A program made the position numbers and the translations under genes. A DNA stretch of 64,000 nucleotides from Sextonia rubra. Taxonomy: Eukaryota > Streptophyta > Magnoliopsida > Laurales > Lauraceae. The stretch lies in assembly GCA_037013555.1 (NCBI GenBank), contig JASUAD010000031.1:1002501-1066500 (forward strand), written 5' to 3'. The notes under the pieces are model-generated. The model made no database searches. It had not been told where the DNA came from and saw nothing but the letters and a program-made list of their open reading frames with translations. Position 1 is the first letter of the stretch, and each line of letters opens with the position of its first letter. Shown here piece after piece: positions 10,569 through 20,569 of this stretch.

Positions 10569-12196
10569 TGAAAGTGCAGCAGCTAGATCTCACCAAGTCC
10601 TAGAGGGGGGGGGGTGAATAGGATTATTAAAAATTTCTTTCCAGAAAAGAGGTTTTATAAGAGTGAAATAATTAAAATTAAGAGTCCACAAGCAAGATCA
10701 AGAGAGATGCTCAAAGTTGTGTGTGTTGACAGTGTATAGAAATGCTATTCGAATAAGGAAGATATAGCTTACAGAGATGATCAACACAAGTAAAAAGAAT
10801 ATAAGGCATGCACCACACACAACAAGTAATAAATACAATAATTTATAGTAGTTCGGTCCTAGACCTACATCCACTCTCAAGAGGAATCTCTCTTGGTTCC
10901 ACTAATTATGAGGTACTTACATAGTACTTACATAACAAACTCCTCTTGCAACAATTTTTGATCCGGTGGTTTGTCTTCCACCAATTGGATTTTTGATCAG
11001 GTGGTTAACCCTTGATCTAGTCCACCAATTACAACAATTTTTTGATGCGGTGGTTTGTCTTCCACCAACTACAGCAAAGAGAATTGAAATATAGAAGACC
11101 ACACAAACAAGGAATTGTATACCTTAGTTTTGAGTGGTGCTCTTGATGCTTGAAAGACTACCGCCAAACTTTGACCTCTTGTTCTTGCTCCTTGGTGATG
11201 AAGATCTTCAGATGAATGTTCAGCCAAGGGAAGAGGTTTTAAGAGGGTTTGCAAGGTTAAGATTTTCTCATATTGAATGAAGCCTTTTCTAAATGCACAA
11301 CTACTCTTCTTGGAACAATAATGGCACTTTAAGAGTTGTAGAGTAGGTGGTTGTGGGAGCTTTTAGTATGGTTTTACTAATGGTGCTAAGGCTCAGCTAT
11401 CTTGGGATTTTACTCAATTCAATCAATGTAGTAGGAAGAAAGGAGAGGTCCCCTTTAAATACAGAAAAGCTCCAACGGTTAAATCTATGGCTGAGAACAA
11501 AATGGCCTATGGCTTAGCTGTATGCTCTGACAACATCCAACATTATTCCTTCTTACGGTTAAGCTTACGGCTTAGCCGTAAATCCTTATGCGGCTTAGCC
11601 GTGAGTACCTTTCGGCTTAACCGTGGATCAGCCGTAAGCTGAAATCTCCCAAAACTGCTCTCTGGAGAGTGGCCCGTAACCTTTACGGCTTAGTCGTGAA
11701 TCATACTACGGCTTAGCCGTGAAGGCCTTATGGCTTGGCCGTAAGATCAGCCGTAGGTATTATATGGCCAAGAGCACTCTCCGGACATGTGGCCCGTGGA
11801 TTTTACGATTTAGCCATGAATCATACTACGGCTTAGCCATATCCCTTTTTCAGTGCAGCCGTAGGTTCAGCCATAGAACAAATATCTCAAAATATTCTCT
11901 CTGGAGAGCGAGCCGTAGGTCCAAGCCGTAGCACACAGACAGGGTGTTTAGAAACCCTTTTTCCTATTCTAATTCTACGGGCACCAAGGGGCACTGTTAC
12001 CTTGTCCCTTGGCACTCATAGAGGATCATCTTGATTGATCTTGATCTTCCTTGAACTTGCTTGATCTTCATTGATAGACCTCGAGCTTCCTTGATCTAAC
12101 TTGATCTTGAACTTAAGGGATGTAATTAGGTCTTTCTCGAGCTAAACTACACTTTGGTCACGTAATTGACAACATATTCTTACAATGACACTAACA
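10569..12196 (-). repeat. 5' LTR of the copia element, complete, 1628 bp
   Basis: It starts TGTTAG at 12196 and ends TTTCA at 10569, next to the primer site. At 10605-10614 a run of ten G sits in the TAGAGGGG...TGAATAGG context (minus strand CACCCCC...CTCTAGG), a conserved stretch near the 3' end of Sirevirus LTRs. The half nearer 12196 (11540-11935) is dense in palindromes and imperfect tandem repeats. This LTR would hold the element promoter; a TATA box was not assigned. Confidence 0.93.
11654..11935 (-). repeat. ~120-bp imperfect tandem repeats with palindromes in the 5' LTR
   Basis: Three starts at about 11654, 11775 and 11896 share CTCTC-N2-GAGAG (itself an inverted repeat), a GGCCCGT block, a CATACTACGGCTTAGCC block and a CAGCCGTAGG block. 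The third copy is partial. Further ACGGCT-T-AGCCGT palindromes lie just outside at 11566-11580 (perfect 7-bp arms) and about 11589-11604. The 3' LTR shows the same arrangement. Confidence 0.8.
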
Positions 12197-12631
12197 TAGT
12201 TCACCATCTTTCGGGTCCCGACCAGCATGCTCGCACTTGAACCTTTTCCAAGAGATCTAGGTCGGTCGGCGGTGCACCCCGTGGGGGGGGGGGGTGTGGG
12301 ATCCTACCAACTAGTTTCCTTGCCCCTTATGGGTTTACTCTCCTGTCAACTCGCATGCATGTCAGACTCCTTGTCCGTGTTTCAAGACGAGCCGAATGGG
12401 GGCCCACAAGCCATTTGCCGAGAGCACGCCGTTGTCGATTGGCACCCCGGTACGGCGCGTGCTTGCCTCCCCGGTCGAGGCGACGACGTCTCCTTACGCG
12501 GGATCATCCGCACGAGCTTGGGCCGCCGCCGCGACCCACAACGGTCCACGCCCCGAGTCAAGTGGTGGACCGGCAAGAAACCGTTCTGACTCTGACTGAA
12601 GCGCATCGCCAGCCCCCATCCGCTTCCCTCT

Positions 12632-12672
<41 letters not shown>

Positions 12673-13042
12673 CTTCATTTTTCCATCGCGGTACTTGTTT
12701 GCTATCGGTCTCTCATCGGTATTTAGCCTTGGATGGAATTTACCGCCCGATTGGGGCTACATTCCCAAACAACCTGACTCGTCGACAGCGCCTCGTGGTG
12801 CGGCAGGGTCTGAGCATGACAGGGCTCTCACCCTCTCAAGTGCCACTTTCCAATGGACTTGGGCCAGGTCCATCCCTGAGGACGCTTCTATATACTACAA
12901 TTCAGGCAGCGAGGCCATCTGATTCTCAAGCTGTGACGGTCTCGGTTCACTTGCTGTTACTAGGGGAATCCTCGTAAGTTTCGTCTCCTCTGCTTATTGA
13001 TATGCTTAAATTCAGCGGGTGGCCATGCTTGACCTGGTGTCG
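12197..13042 (-). rRNA. 26S rRNA, 5' ~846 bp, pseudogene interrupted by the copia element
   Basis: On the minus strand it begins CGACACCAGGTCAAGC at 13042, then carries the ITS4 primer region (GCATATCAATAAGC) and conserved blocks up to GACCCGAAAGATGGTGAACTA at 12197. There the copia 5' LTR starts, so the rest of 26S should lie before position 1. Many conserved positions differ by C-to-T or G-to-A, for example the AAATTCAGCGGGTGG stretch where plants have AAACTCAGCGGGTAG. A run of 12 G at about 12283-12294 is an expansion. It is not expected to make functional rRNA. Confidence 0.95.
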
Positions 13043-13270
13043 CAGTCCGAGCGCCCACGGCTGCGAGCGAGTTGTGTCCCGCGGGTGATACTGTGCGTAG
13101 TCGAATGCTGGCACAACGTACGATTAGTGATGATCTGCCTCTTAGCCCCCACACACCGCGTTGCACCGTACGTTGTCCTCCATTTCTTCCAGCCACACGC
13201 CGAGGACTCTGGCACGGGCGGCTAGTCTCTGCCCCCCGCAGGGCGTGGAACACAGGGGGGAGCTATGGGT
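13043..13270 (-). other. Internal transcribed spacer 2
   Basis: It lies between the 5.8S 3' end and the 26S 5' end; 228 bp is normal for a flowering plant. The hairpins were not folded. Open frames here are chance. Confidence 0.88.
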
Positions 13271-13349
13271 GGCGAGACACCCAGTCAGACGTGCCCTCGG
13301 CCAAGTGGCCTCGGGCGTAACTTGCGTTCAAAGACTCGATGGTTCACGA

Positions 13350-13397
<48 letters not shown>

Positions 13398-13433
13398 GTG
13401 TGAGAGCCGAGATATCAGTTGCCAAGAGTCATC
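13271..13433 (-). rRNA. 5.8S rRNA, degenerate
   Basis: Length is 163 bp as expected. The minus strand keeps the plant 5.8S signature (GAATTGCAGAATC) and the GAAATGCGATACTTGGTGTG stretch. The usually invariant ATCGATGAAGAACG region reads ACCGATGAAGAACG, with CACACCGATG where CGCATCGATG is expected; the 5' end reads AGATGACTCTTGGCAAC rather than ACGACTCTCGGCAAC. Nearly all changes are transitions, which marks a silent, decaying copy. Confidence 0.95.
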
Positions 13434-13683
13434 TACACGATTCACAGCGGGCAGCGGTTCCGCATGTTGACACCGGCCGGGATGGGCTCGCACTGGGTGG
13501 GCCGCCCCGCCTCTCCACTCGAATTCCTTGGCGCTCCCGCGCCTGAGGGGTTTTATAAGCGCTCGGCGGGACGCACTCCCTGCCGCTTCGGAGGTCACCC
13601 TCCAGGACTGACGCTGCCCTAGGTCGTGCTTCGTGAGCCATGTTTCACAAGACTCGTTCACCAGTGGCAGTTCTAGAAAGCAG
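13434..13683 (-). other. Internal transcribed spacer 1
   Basis: 250 bp. The minus strand at 13543-13524 reads GGCGCGGGAGCGCCAAGGAA, a perfect match to the conserved angiosperm ITS1 motif GGCRY-N4-7-GYGYCAAGGAA. Both motif and length favour a flowering plant over a gymnosperm, whose ITS1 is much longer. Confidence 0.92.
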
Positions 13684-13844
13684 CAATAATCCTTCTGCAG
13701 GTTCACCTACGGAAACCTTGTTACGATTTCTCCTTCCTCTAAATGATAAGGTTCAATGGACTTCTCAAGACGTCGCCGGTGGCGAACCGCCCCCATCGCA
13801 GTGATCCGATCACTTCACCGGACCATTCAGTCGGTAGGGGCGAC

Positions 13845-13879
<35 letters not shown>

Positions 13880-14216
13880 TGAGCTGATGACTTGCGCTTA
13901 CTAGGAATTCCTCATTGAAGACCAACAATTGCAATGTCGATCCCCATCACGATGAAATTTTGAAAGATTACCCGGGCCTATCGGCCAAGGCTATAGACTC
14001 GTTGAATACATCAGTGTAGCACATGAGCGGCCTAGAACATCTAAGGGCATCACAGACCTGTTATTGCCTCAAACTTCCGTGGCCTAAATGGCCATAGTCC
14101 CTCTAAGAAGCTAGCCGTGGAGGGTCACCTCCACATAGCTAGTTAACAGGCTGAGGTCTCGTTCATTAATTAACCAAACAAATCGCTCCACCAACTAAGA
14201 ACGGCCATGCACCACC

Positions 14217-14247
<31 letters not shown>

Positions 14248-14334
14248 ATCAATCCTTACTTGTCTGGGTCTGGTAAGTTTCTCCGTGTTGAGTCAAATTA
14301 AGCCACAGGCTCCACTCCTGGTGGTGCCCTTCCA

Positions 14335-14374
<40 letters not shown>

Positions 14375-14499
14375 TGGAACCCAAAAACTTTGATTTCTCA
14401 TAAAGTGCCGGTGGTGTCCTAAGAACAACATTCACCGATCCCTGGTCGGCATTGTTTATGGTTGAGACTAGGATGGTATCTAATCATCTTCGAGCCCCT

Positions 14500-14545
<46 letters not shown>

Positions 14546-15333
14546 TAGTTGTTCATCTTTCATAAATCTAAGAATTTCACCTCTGACTATGAAATACAAA
14601 TCCCCCCGACTGTCCCTGTTAATCATTACTTCGGTCTCGAAGGCCAACACCATATGACTGAAATCTTGTGATGTTATCCCATGCTAACGTGTCCAGAGCG
14701 TAGGCTTACTTTGAGCACTCTAATTTCTTCAAAGTAATAGCGCTGGTAGTGCGGCCTGCCCAGTTAAGGCCAGGCACGGATCACCGGCAGAAGGGATGAG
14801 ACAATCGGTGCACACCCAGAGGCAAATCGCCCGGCCCATCCCAAGGTCTAACTACGAGCTTTTTAACTGCAACAACTTAAATATACGCTATTGGAGCTGG
14901 AATTACCATGGTTGCTGGTACCAAACTTGCCCTCCAATGGATCCTCGTTAAGGTATTTAGATTGTACTCATTCCAATTACTAGACTCGTAGAGCCTGGTA
15001 TTGTTATTTATTGTCACTACCTCCCCATATCAGGATTGGGTAATTTGCGTGCCTGCTGCCTTCCTTGGATGTGGTAGCCGTTTCGCAAGCTCCCTCTCCG
15101 GAATCGAACCCTAATTCTCCTCATCGGTCACCACCACCGTAGGCCCCTATCTCATCGTCGAAAGTTGATAGGGCAGAAATTTGAATGATGTGTCACCAGC
15201 ACAAGGGCCGTGCGATCCGTCGTGTTATCATGAATCATCAGAGCAACAGGCGGAGCCTGCATCGACCTTTTATCTAATAAATGCATCTCTTCTAGAAGTC
15301 AGGGTTTGCTGCACATATTAGCTATAGAATTGC
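13684..15333 (-). rRNA. 18S rRNA, 5'-truncated pseudogene
   Basis: The 3' end (GTAGGTGAACCTGCAGAAGGATTATTG) is at 13684. Homology runs 1650 bp to about 15333 (AGCAATTCTATAGCTAATATG on the minus strand), then stops; roughly the first 160-170 bp of the usual ~1.8-kb gene are missing. At 14902-14922 the universally conserved GCCAGCAGCCGCGGTAAT stretch reads ACCAGCAACCATGGTAAT: four differences, all transitions. Similar changes are spread over the gene. It cannot form a normal small subunit. Confidence 0.96.
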
Positions 15334-15959
15334 TTCTTAAGCGACGCCGACGCCGCGGCGTGACCGATGAACAGAGTGCGACCACAGGAAGGAAGTCATT
15401 TGTTTTCGAGCAACGACGGTGTGAAGTCGAACACAACAGCACACCACACATGTCCTCTGCATCCAAGAAGCACGTGCGTCCTCGTTCGCCAATATTCTCC
15501 GAGGCAAATTTAGCTCTCCAAAGCTAAAGGCGAAACAAGAGACGACATGAAGAGCCCACCACAGGCACTGTGAGAGTTGCAGCATCATGAATGGAGGTAA
15601 AAGCATTCATGAGGGGTGCGTACCACGGAAGACAAATGAATGCAGGCATTCGACGACTACCACGACGAAGGCCAGCCGAGGCAACAGATGAGGAGGCCCA
15701 AGCAGAAGAGGGCAGCCGCACAGCGCAAGTAGGGGGCCCCTAACCATTCACAACGGAGCCTACCACAACACACGTGCCAACACAGCACAGTCCCACGGCG
15801 CTGCAAAGCCCAACTTTATGCTCGCGACAACAAACGGACAGCAAGGACGCAAATGAATCAAGAGGAGGAAACGTACGATCGGCCGTTACGCACGGAGGGA
15901 CAAACTCATGAAAGGGGAAGGATAGGGGAGGGACTGTAGAAAATAAACCCCCAAAACCA
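15334..15959. other. Unassigned spacer between truncated 18S and the 157-bp array
   Basis: 626 bp of moderately GC-rich sequence with no convincing gene. Position on the rDNA strand (upstream of 18S, downstream of repeats) suggests degenerate external transcribed spacer or IGS. No plant Pol I initiation motif (TATATAAGGGG type) was found. Short frames at 15337-15606 and 15740-15988 lack any recognisable domain. Confidence 0.55.
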
Positions 15960-17679
15960 GGGTAAGCACCTGACGGCCTGACCAGCATCCTTACTTAGCC
16001 AACATGCACGGTGTAACGTATGAGGGTCTGCAAAATCTGATTTCGCAACAACTCAGAACAAGAGGCCGAGACAGAGGCAAGGCACGCAGCGCGCTCCCGA
16101 CAGCAGCCATGGGCAAGCAAACTGCCCAACGGCCTGACCGACATCCTTACTTAGCCAACATGCACGGCCTAACGTATAAGGGTTTGCCAAATCTGATTTC
16201 CCACAAACTTGGAACCAAATGTCGGGATAGAGGCATAGCACGCTCTGCACGCCAACAGAAGCACGCACAAGGCTGACTGCCTATAGCCTGACTAGCATCC
16301 TTACTTAGCCAACACGAACGCGGTAACAATGAGGGTCTGCCAAATTTGATTTCCCACCAACCTGGAACAAAAGGCCGGGATAGAGGCAAGGCACGTAACG
16401 CGCGCCCGACAGCTGCCAAGTGCACAACTAACTACCCAAAGGTCCGATCGGCATCTTTACTCACAGCCAACATGCACGGCCCAACCTATGAGGGTCCGCC
16501 AAATCGGACTTCCCACAAACTGGGAACAAAATGCCGAGATAGAGGCAAAGCACATTGCGTGCGCCCGACAGCAGTCACGTGTACGGCAGACTGCCCAACG
16601 GCCTGACCGGCATCCTTATTTAGCCAACATGCACGGGGCAACATACGAGGGTCTGCCAAATCTGACTTCCCACCAACTTGGAACAAAAGGCTAGGACAAA
16701 AGTGAGAGCATGCTGCGCGTGCCCGACAGCAGCCATGTGCACGGCAAACTGCCCAACGGCCTGACCAGCATCCTTAATTAGCCAACATGCACGGCCCAAC
16801 GTATGAGGGTTTGCCAAATCTAATTTCCCGCCAACTTGGAACATAAGGCCAGGATGGAGAAAGAGCACGCTTTGCGCGCCTAATAGCAGCCACGTGCACG
16901 GCCAACTGCCTAACGGCCTGACCAACATCCTCACATAGCCAACAAGTGCAGGGCAACGAATGAGGGTCTGCCAAATCCTATTTCCTACCAACTTGGAACA
17001 AAAGGCCAGGACCGAGGCTACCCATGGAGCGCGTGCCCGACAGCAGCCACGTGCATGGCTGACTGCCCAACGGATGGACCAGCGTCCTTACTTAGCCAAC
17101 ATGCACGGGGCAACGTATGAGGGCCTGCCAAATCTGATTTCCCACAAACTTGGAACAAAAATCTGCGAACGAGGCTAGGCACACAGCGCGTGCCCAACAG
17201 TAGCCATGTGCACGACTAACTGCCCACCGGCTTGACCATCATCTTTACATAGTCAACATGCGTGGGGCAACATTTGAGGGTTTGCCAAATCTGATTACCC
17301 ACAAACTTGGAACAAATGGCCGGGAGTGCATAGCTAACTTCCCCAACGGCTAGACCAGCAGCCTTACTTGGCCAACATGCACCTCCCAACGCATGAGGGC
17401 CTTCCAAATCTGACTTCCCACCAACTTGGAACAAAAGGCCAGGACAGAGGCAGAGCACGCTGTGCAGGCCCGACAACAGGCATGCACACGACTGATTGGC
17501 AAACGGCCTGACCAGCATCCTTACTTAGCCAACACGCATGGCCCGACGTATGAGGGTCTGCCAAATCGAATTTCCCACCAACTTAGAACAAAAGGCCGGG
17601 ACTGAGGCAAGGCACGTAGAGTGCGCCCGCCCGCAGACATGTGCACAGCTTACTTCCCAACGGCCTAACCAGTATCCTT

Positions 17680-20425
17680 ACTTACCCAACGTGCGCGGGG
17701 GAAGGTATGAGGGTTGGCCAAATCTGACTTCCCACCAAATTAGAACAAAGGGCCGAGAACGAGGCTAGGCACGTGGCGCACCCAACAGCAGCCATGTGCA
17801 CGGCTGACTCCCAACGTCCTGTCTAGTTTCCTTACTTAGTCAACATGCACAGGGCAATGTATGAGGGCCTGCCAAATCTGATTTTCCACCAACTTGGAAC
17901 AAAGGCCGAGACCGAGGTTAGGCACACAGCGTGCGCCCGACAGCAGTTATGTGCAGGGCTGACTGCTGACCGGCCTGACCAGCATCCTTACTTAGCCATC
18001 ATACGCGGGGCAACATTTGCAGGTCTGCCAAATTTGATCTCCCATCAACTTGGAACAAGAGGCCGGGAGTGCACAGTTAAGTGCCAACGGCCAGACCGGC
18101 ATCCTTACTTAGCCAACATGCACTGCCCAATGCCTGGGGCTTTGCCAAATCTGATTTGCCACTAACTTGGAACAAAAGGCCGGGACTGAGGCAGAGCTCG
18201 CTGTGCGCACCAGTTGGGAACCATGTGCACAGCTGACTGCCCAACGACCTGACCAGCATCCTTACTTAGCTAACATGCACGTGGCAACACATGAGGGTCT
18301 GGCAATTATGATTTCCCACCAACATGGAATAAAAGGTCGGGATCAAGGCAAGGCACGCAGTGCGTGCCTAATAGTAGCCATGTGCACAGCTGACTGCCCA
18401 GCGGCCTAACCCGCAACCTTAGCCAGCATGGATGGGGCAACGTATGCGGGTCTGCCAAATCCGATTTCCCCCCAACTTGGAACAAAACGTCGGGCCAGTG
18501 GCAGATCATGCTGCGCAAGCCCAACAGCAGGCATGCGCTAGGCTGACGACAAACTGCGTACCAGCATCCTTACTCAGCCAACACATACAACCAAACATAT
18601 GAGGGTCCGCCAAATCTGATTTCCCACCAACCTAGAACAAAAGGCCGGGACCGAGGCGGGGCACGCAGTGGGCACCCGCAAGCAGACATGTGTACAGCTA
18701 ACTGTCCAATGGCCTGACTAGCATCCTTACTTAGCCAACATGCACGGCCCTTCGTATGAGGGTCCACAAAATCTGGTCTCCCACAAACTTGAAACAAGAG
18801 GTCGGGACAAAGGCAAAGCACGCTGTGCGTGCCCGACAGCAACCATGTGCACGGCTGACTGCCCAACGGCCTGACCAACGTCCTTATGTAGCCAACACGT
18901 ACGGGGCAACGTATGCGGGTATGCCAAATCTGATTTCCCACCAACTTGGAACAAAAGGCTGGGACCGATGCAAAGCACGCGGTGTGTGTCTGCCTGCAGA
19001 CATTTGCACAACTAACTGCCCAACGGCTTGACCAGCATCCTTATTTAGCCAACATGCATGGGGCAAGGTATGAGGGTCGGCCAAATCTATCTTCCCACCA
19101 AATTTGAACAAAAGGCTGGGAACGAGGCTTGGCACGTGGCACGTGCCCAACAGCAACCATGTGCACTGTTGACTGCCCAACTGCCTGTCTAGCATCCTTA
19201 CTTAGCCAACATGCATGGGGCAATATATGAGGGCCTGCCAAATCTGATTTTCAAACAACTTGGAACAAAAGGCCGGGGTCGAGGCTAGGCACGCAGCGCG
19301 CGCCCGACAACAGTTATGTGCAGGGCTGACTACCGACGGGCCTGACTAGCATCCTTACTTAGCCATCAGATACGAGGCAACATTTGCGGGTCTACCAAAT
19401 CTGATTTCCCAACAACTTGGAACAAAAGGCCGGGAGTGCACATCTAACTACCAACAGCCAGACCAGCATCCTTACTTAGCCAACATGCACTGTCCAACGC
19501 CGGGGGTCTGCCAAATCTGATTTCCCACCAACTTGGAACAAAAGGCCGGGACAGAGGCAGAGCACACTCTGCGCACCAGTCGGCAAACATGTGCACGGTT
19601 GACTAGCCAACTGCCTGGCCAACATCCTTACATAGCCAACATGCACGTGGCAATGCATGAGGGTCTACTTATTATGATTTCCCACCACCTTGGAACAAAA
19701 GGCTGGGATCAAGGCAAGGCACGCAGCGCGTGCCCAACAGCAGCCATGTGCGTGGCTGACTGCCCTGCAGCCTGACCAGCATCCTTACTTAGCCAACATG
19801 GATGTGGCAACGTATGCGGTTCTGCCAAATATGATTCCCCACCCCCCCCCCCAACACCCCCAACTTGGAATAAAAGGCCGGGACAGAGGCAAAGCATGCT
19901 ACGCAAGCCCATAGTAGGCATGTGCTCGGCTGACTGTCAAACTGCCTGACCAGCATCCTTACGTATGAGGGTCTACCAAATCTGATTTCTCACCAACCTG
20001 GAACAAAAGGTCGGGATCGAGGCGTGGCACGCAGCGCGTGCCCCCATGTCGACATGTGTACAGCTAAATGCTCAACGGCCTGGCCAGCATCCTTAATTAG
20101 CCATCATGCACTGCCCATCGTATGAGGGTCCGTAAAATCTAGTTTCCTACAAACTTGGAACCAAAGGCCGGGACGAAGGCAGAGCACGCTGCATGCGCCC
20201 GACAGCAGCCATGTGCACAGCTGACTGCCCAACGGCCTGACCGGTGTCCTTACTAAGCCAACACGCATGGGGCAATGTATGAGGGTCTACCAAATCTGAT
20301 TTCCCATCAACTTGGAACAAAAGGCTGGGACCAAGGCAAGGCACGCAGCGCGAGCCTGCCCACGGACATGTGCACAACTAACTTCCCAACGGCTTGATCG
20401 GCTTCCTTACTTAGCCAACATGCAC
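17680..20425. repeat. Two copies of a ~1.37-kb higher-order repeat in the 157-bp array
   Basis: Monomers with private features recur about 1365-1370 bp apart: the GGGGAAGGTATGAGGGT / GGGCAAGGTATGAGGGT monomer (17700 and 19067), the shortened monomer (18070 and 19435), the ACGTGGCAAYRCATGAGGGT monomer (18280 and 19648), and the GTATGAGGGTCCRYAAAATC monomer (18750 and 20120). About nine monomers were duplicated as a block and then diverged. Confidence 0.8.
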
Positions 20426-20569
20426 GGCCCAACGTATGAGGGTCTGCCAAAGCTGATTTCCCACCAACTTGGAACAAAAGGTTGGGACTGGACCAAGGAA
20501 TGCAGCGCGTGCCAGCCTGTAGGCATGTGCGTGGCTAACTGCCCAAAGGCATCAACTGGCAAACTTACT

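Larger units (their letters stand above)
1..12196 (-). mobile_element. Sirevirus-like Ty1/copia LTR retrotransposon, defective, 3' LTR cut by window edge
   Basis: Read on the minus strand the order is 5' LTR (10569-12196), tRNA-Met primer site, gag, CCHC knuckle and protease, integrase, RT, RNase H, an extra ORF, polypurine tract, 3' LTR. Integrase before RT is diagnostic of Ty1/copia. The long (1.6 kb) LTR, palindrome clusters in the LTR, an extra ORF after pol and repeated purine tracts before the 3' LTR are known traits of the Sirevirus/SIRE group. The LTR begins TGTTAG and ends with CA. The two LTRs, compared by eye over the 463 bp available, differ by roughly 25 substitutions and several indels, so the insertion is not recent. 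Coding is broken by stops, frameshifts and a nested insertion at 7486-10337. The upstream target duplication is expected to be TAGTT (12197-12201); its partner is outside the window. Confidence 0.95.

Noticed and set aside
10698..11254. Short minus-strand frames inside the 5' LTR
   Set aside because: They lie in non-coding LTR sequence, contain no recognisable motif and have no counterpart that can be checked in the truncated 3' LTR.
12227..13706. Open frames of 60-120 codons on both strands through 26S, ITS and 5.8S
   Set aside because: The DNA is plainly rDNA; such frames are a by-product of GC-rich rRNA sequence.
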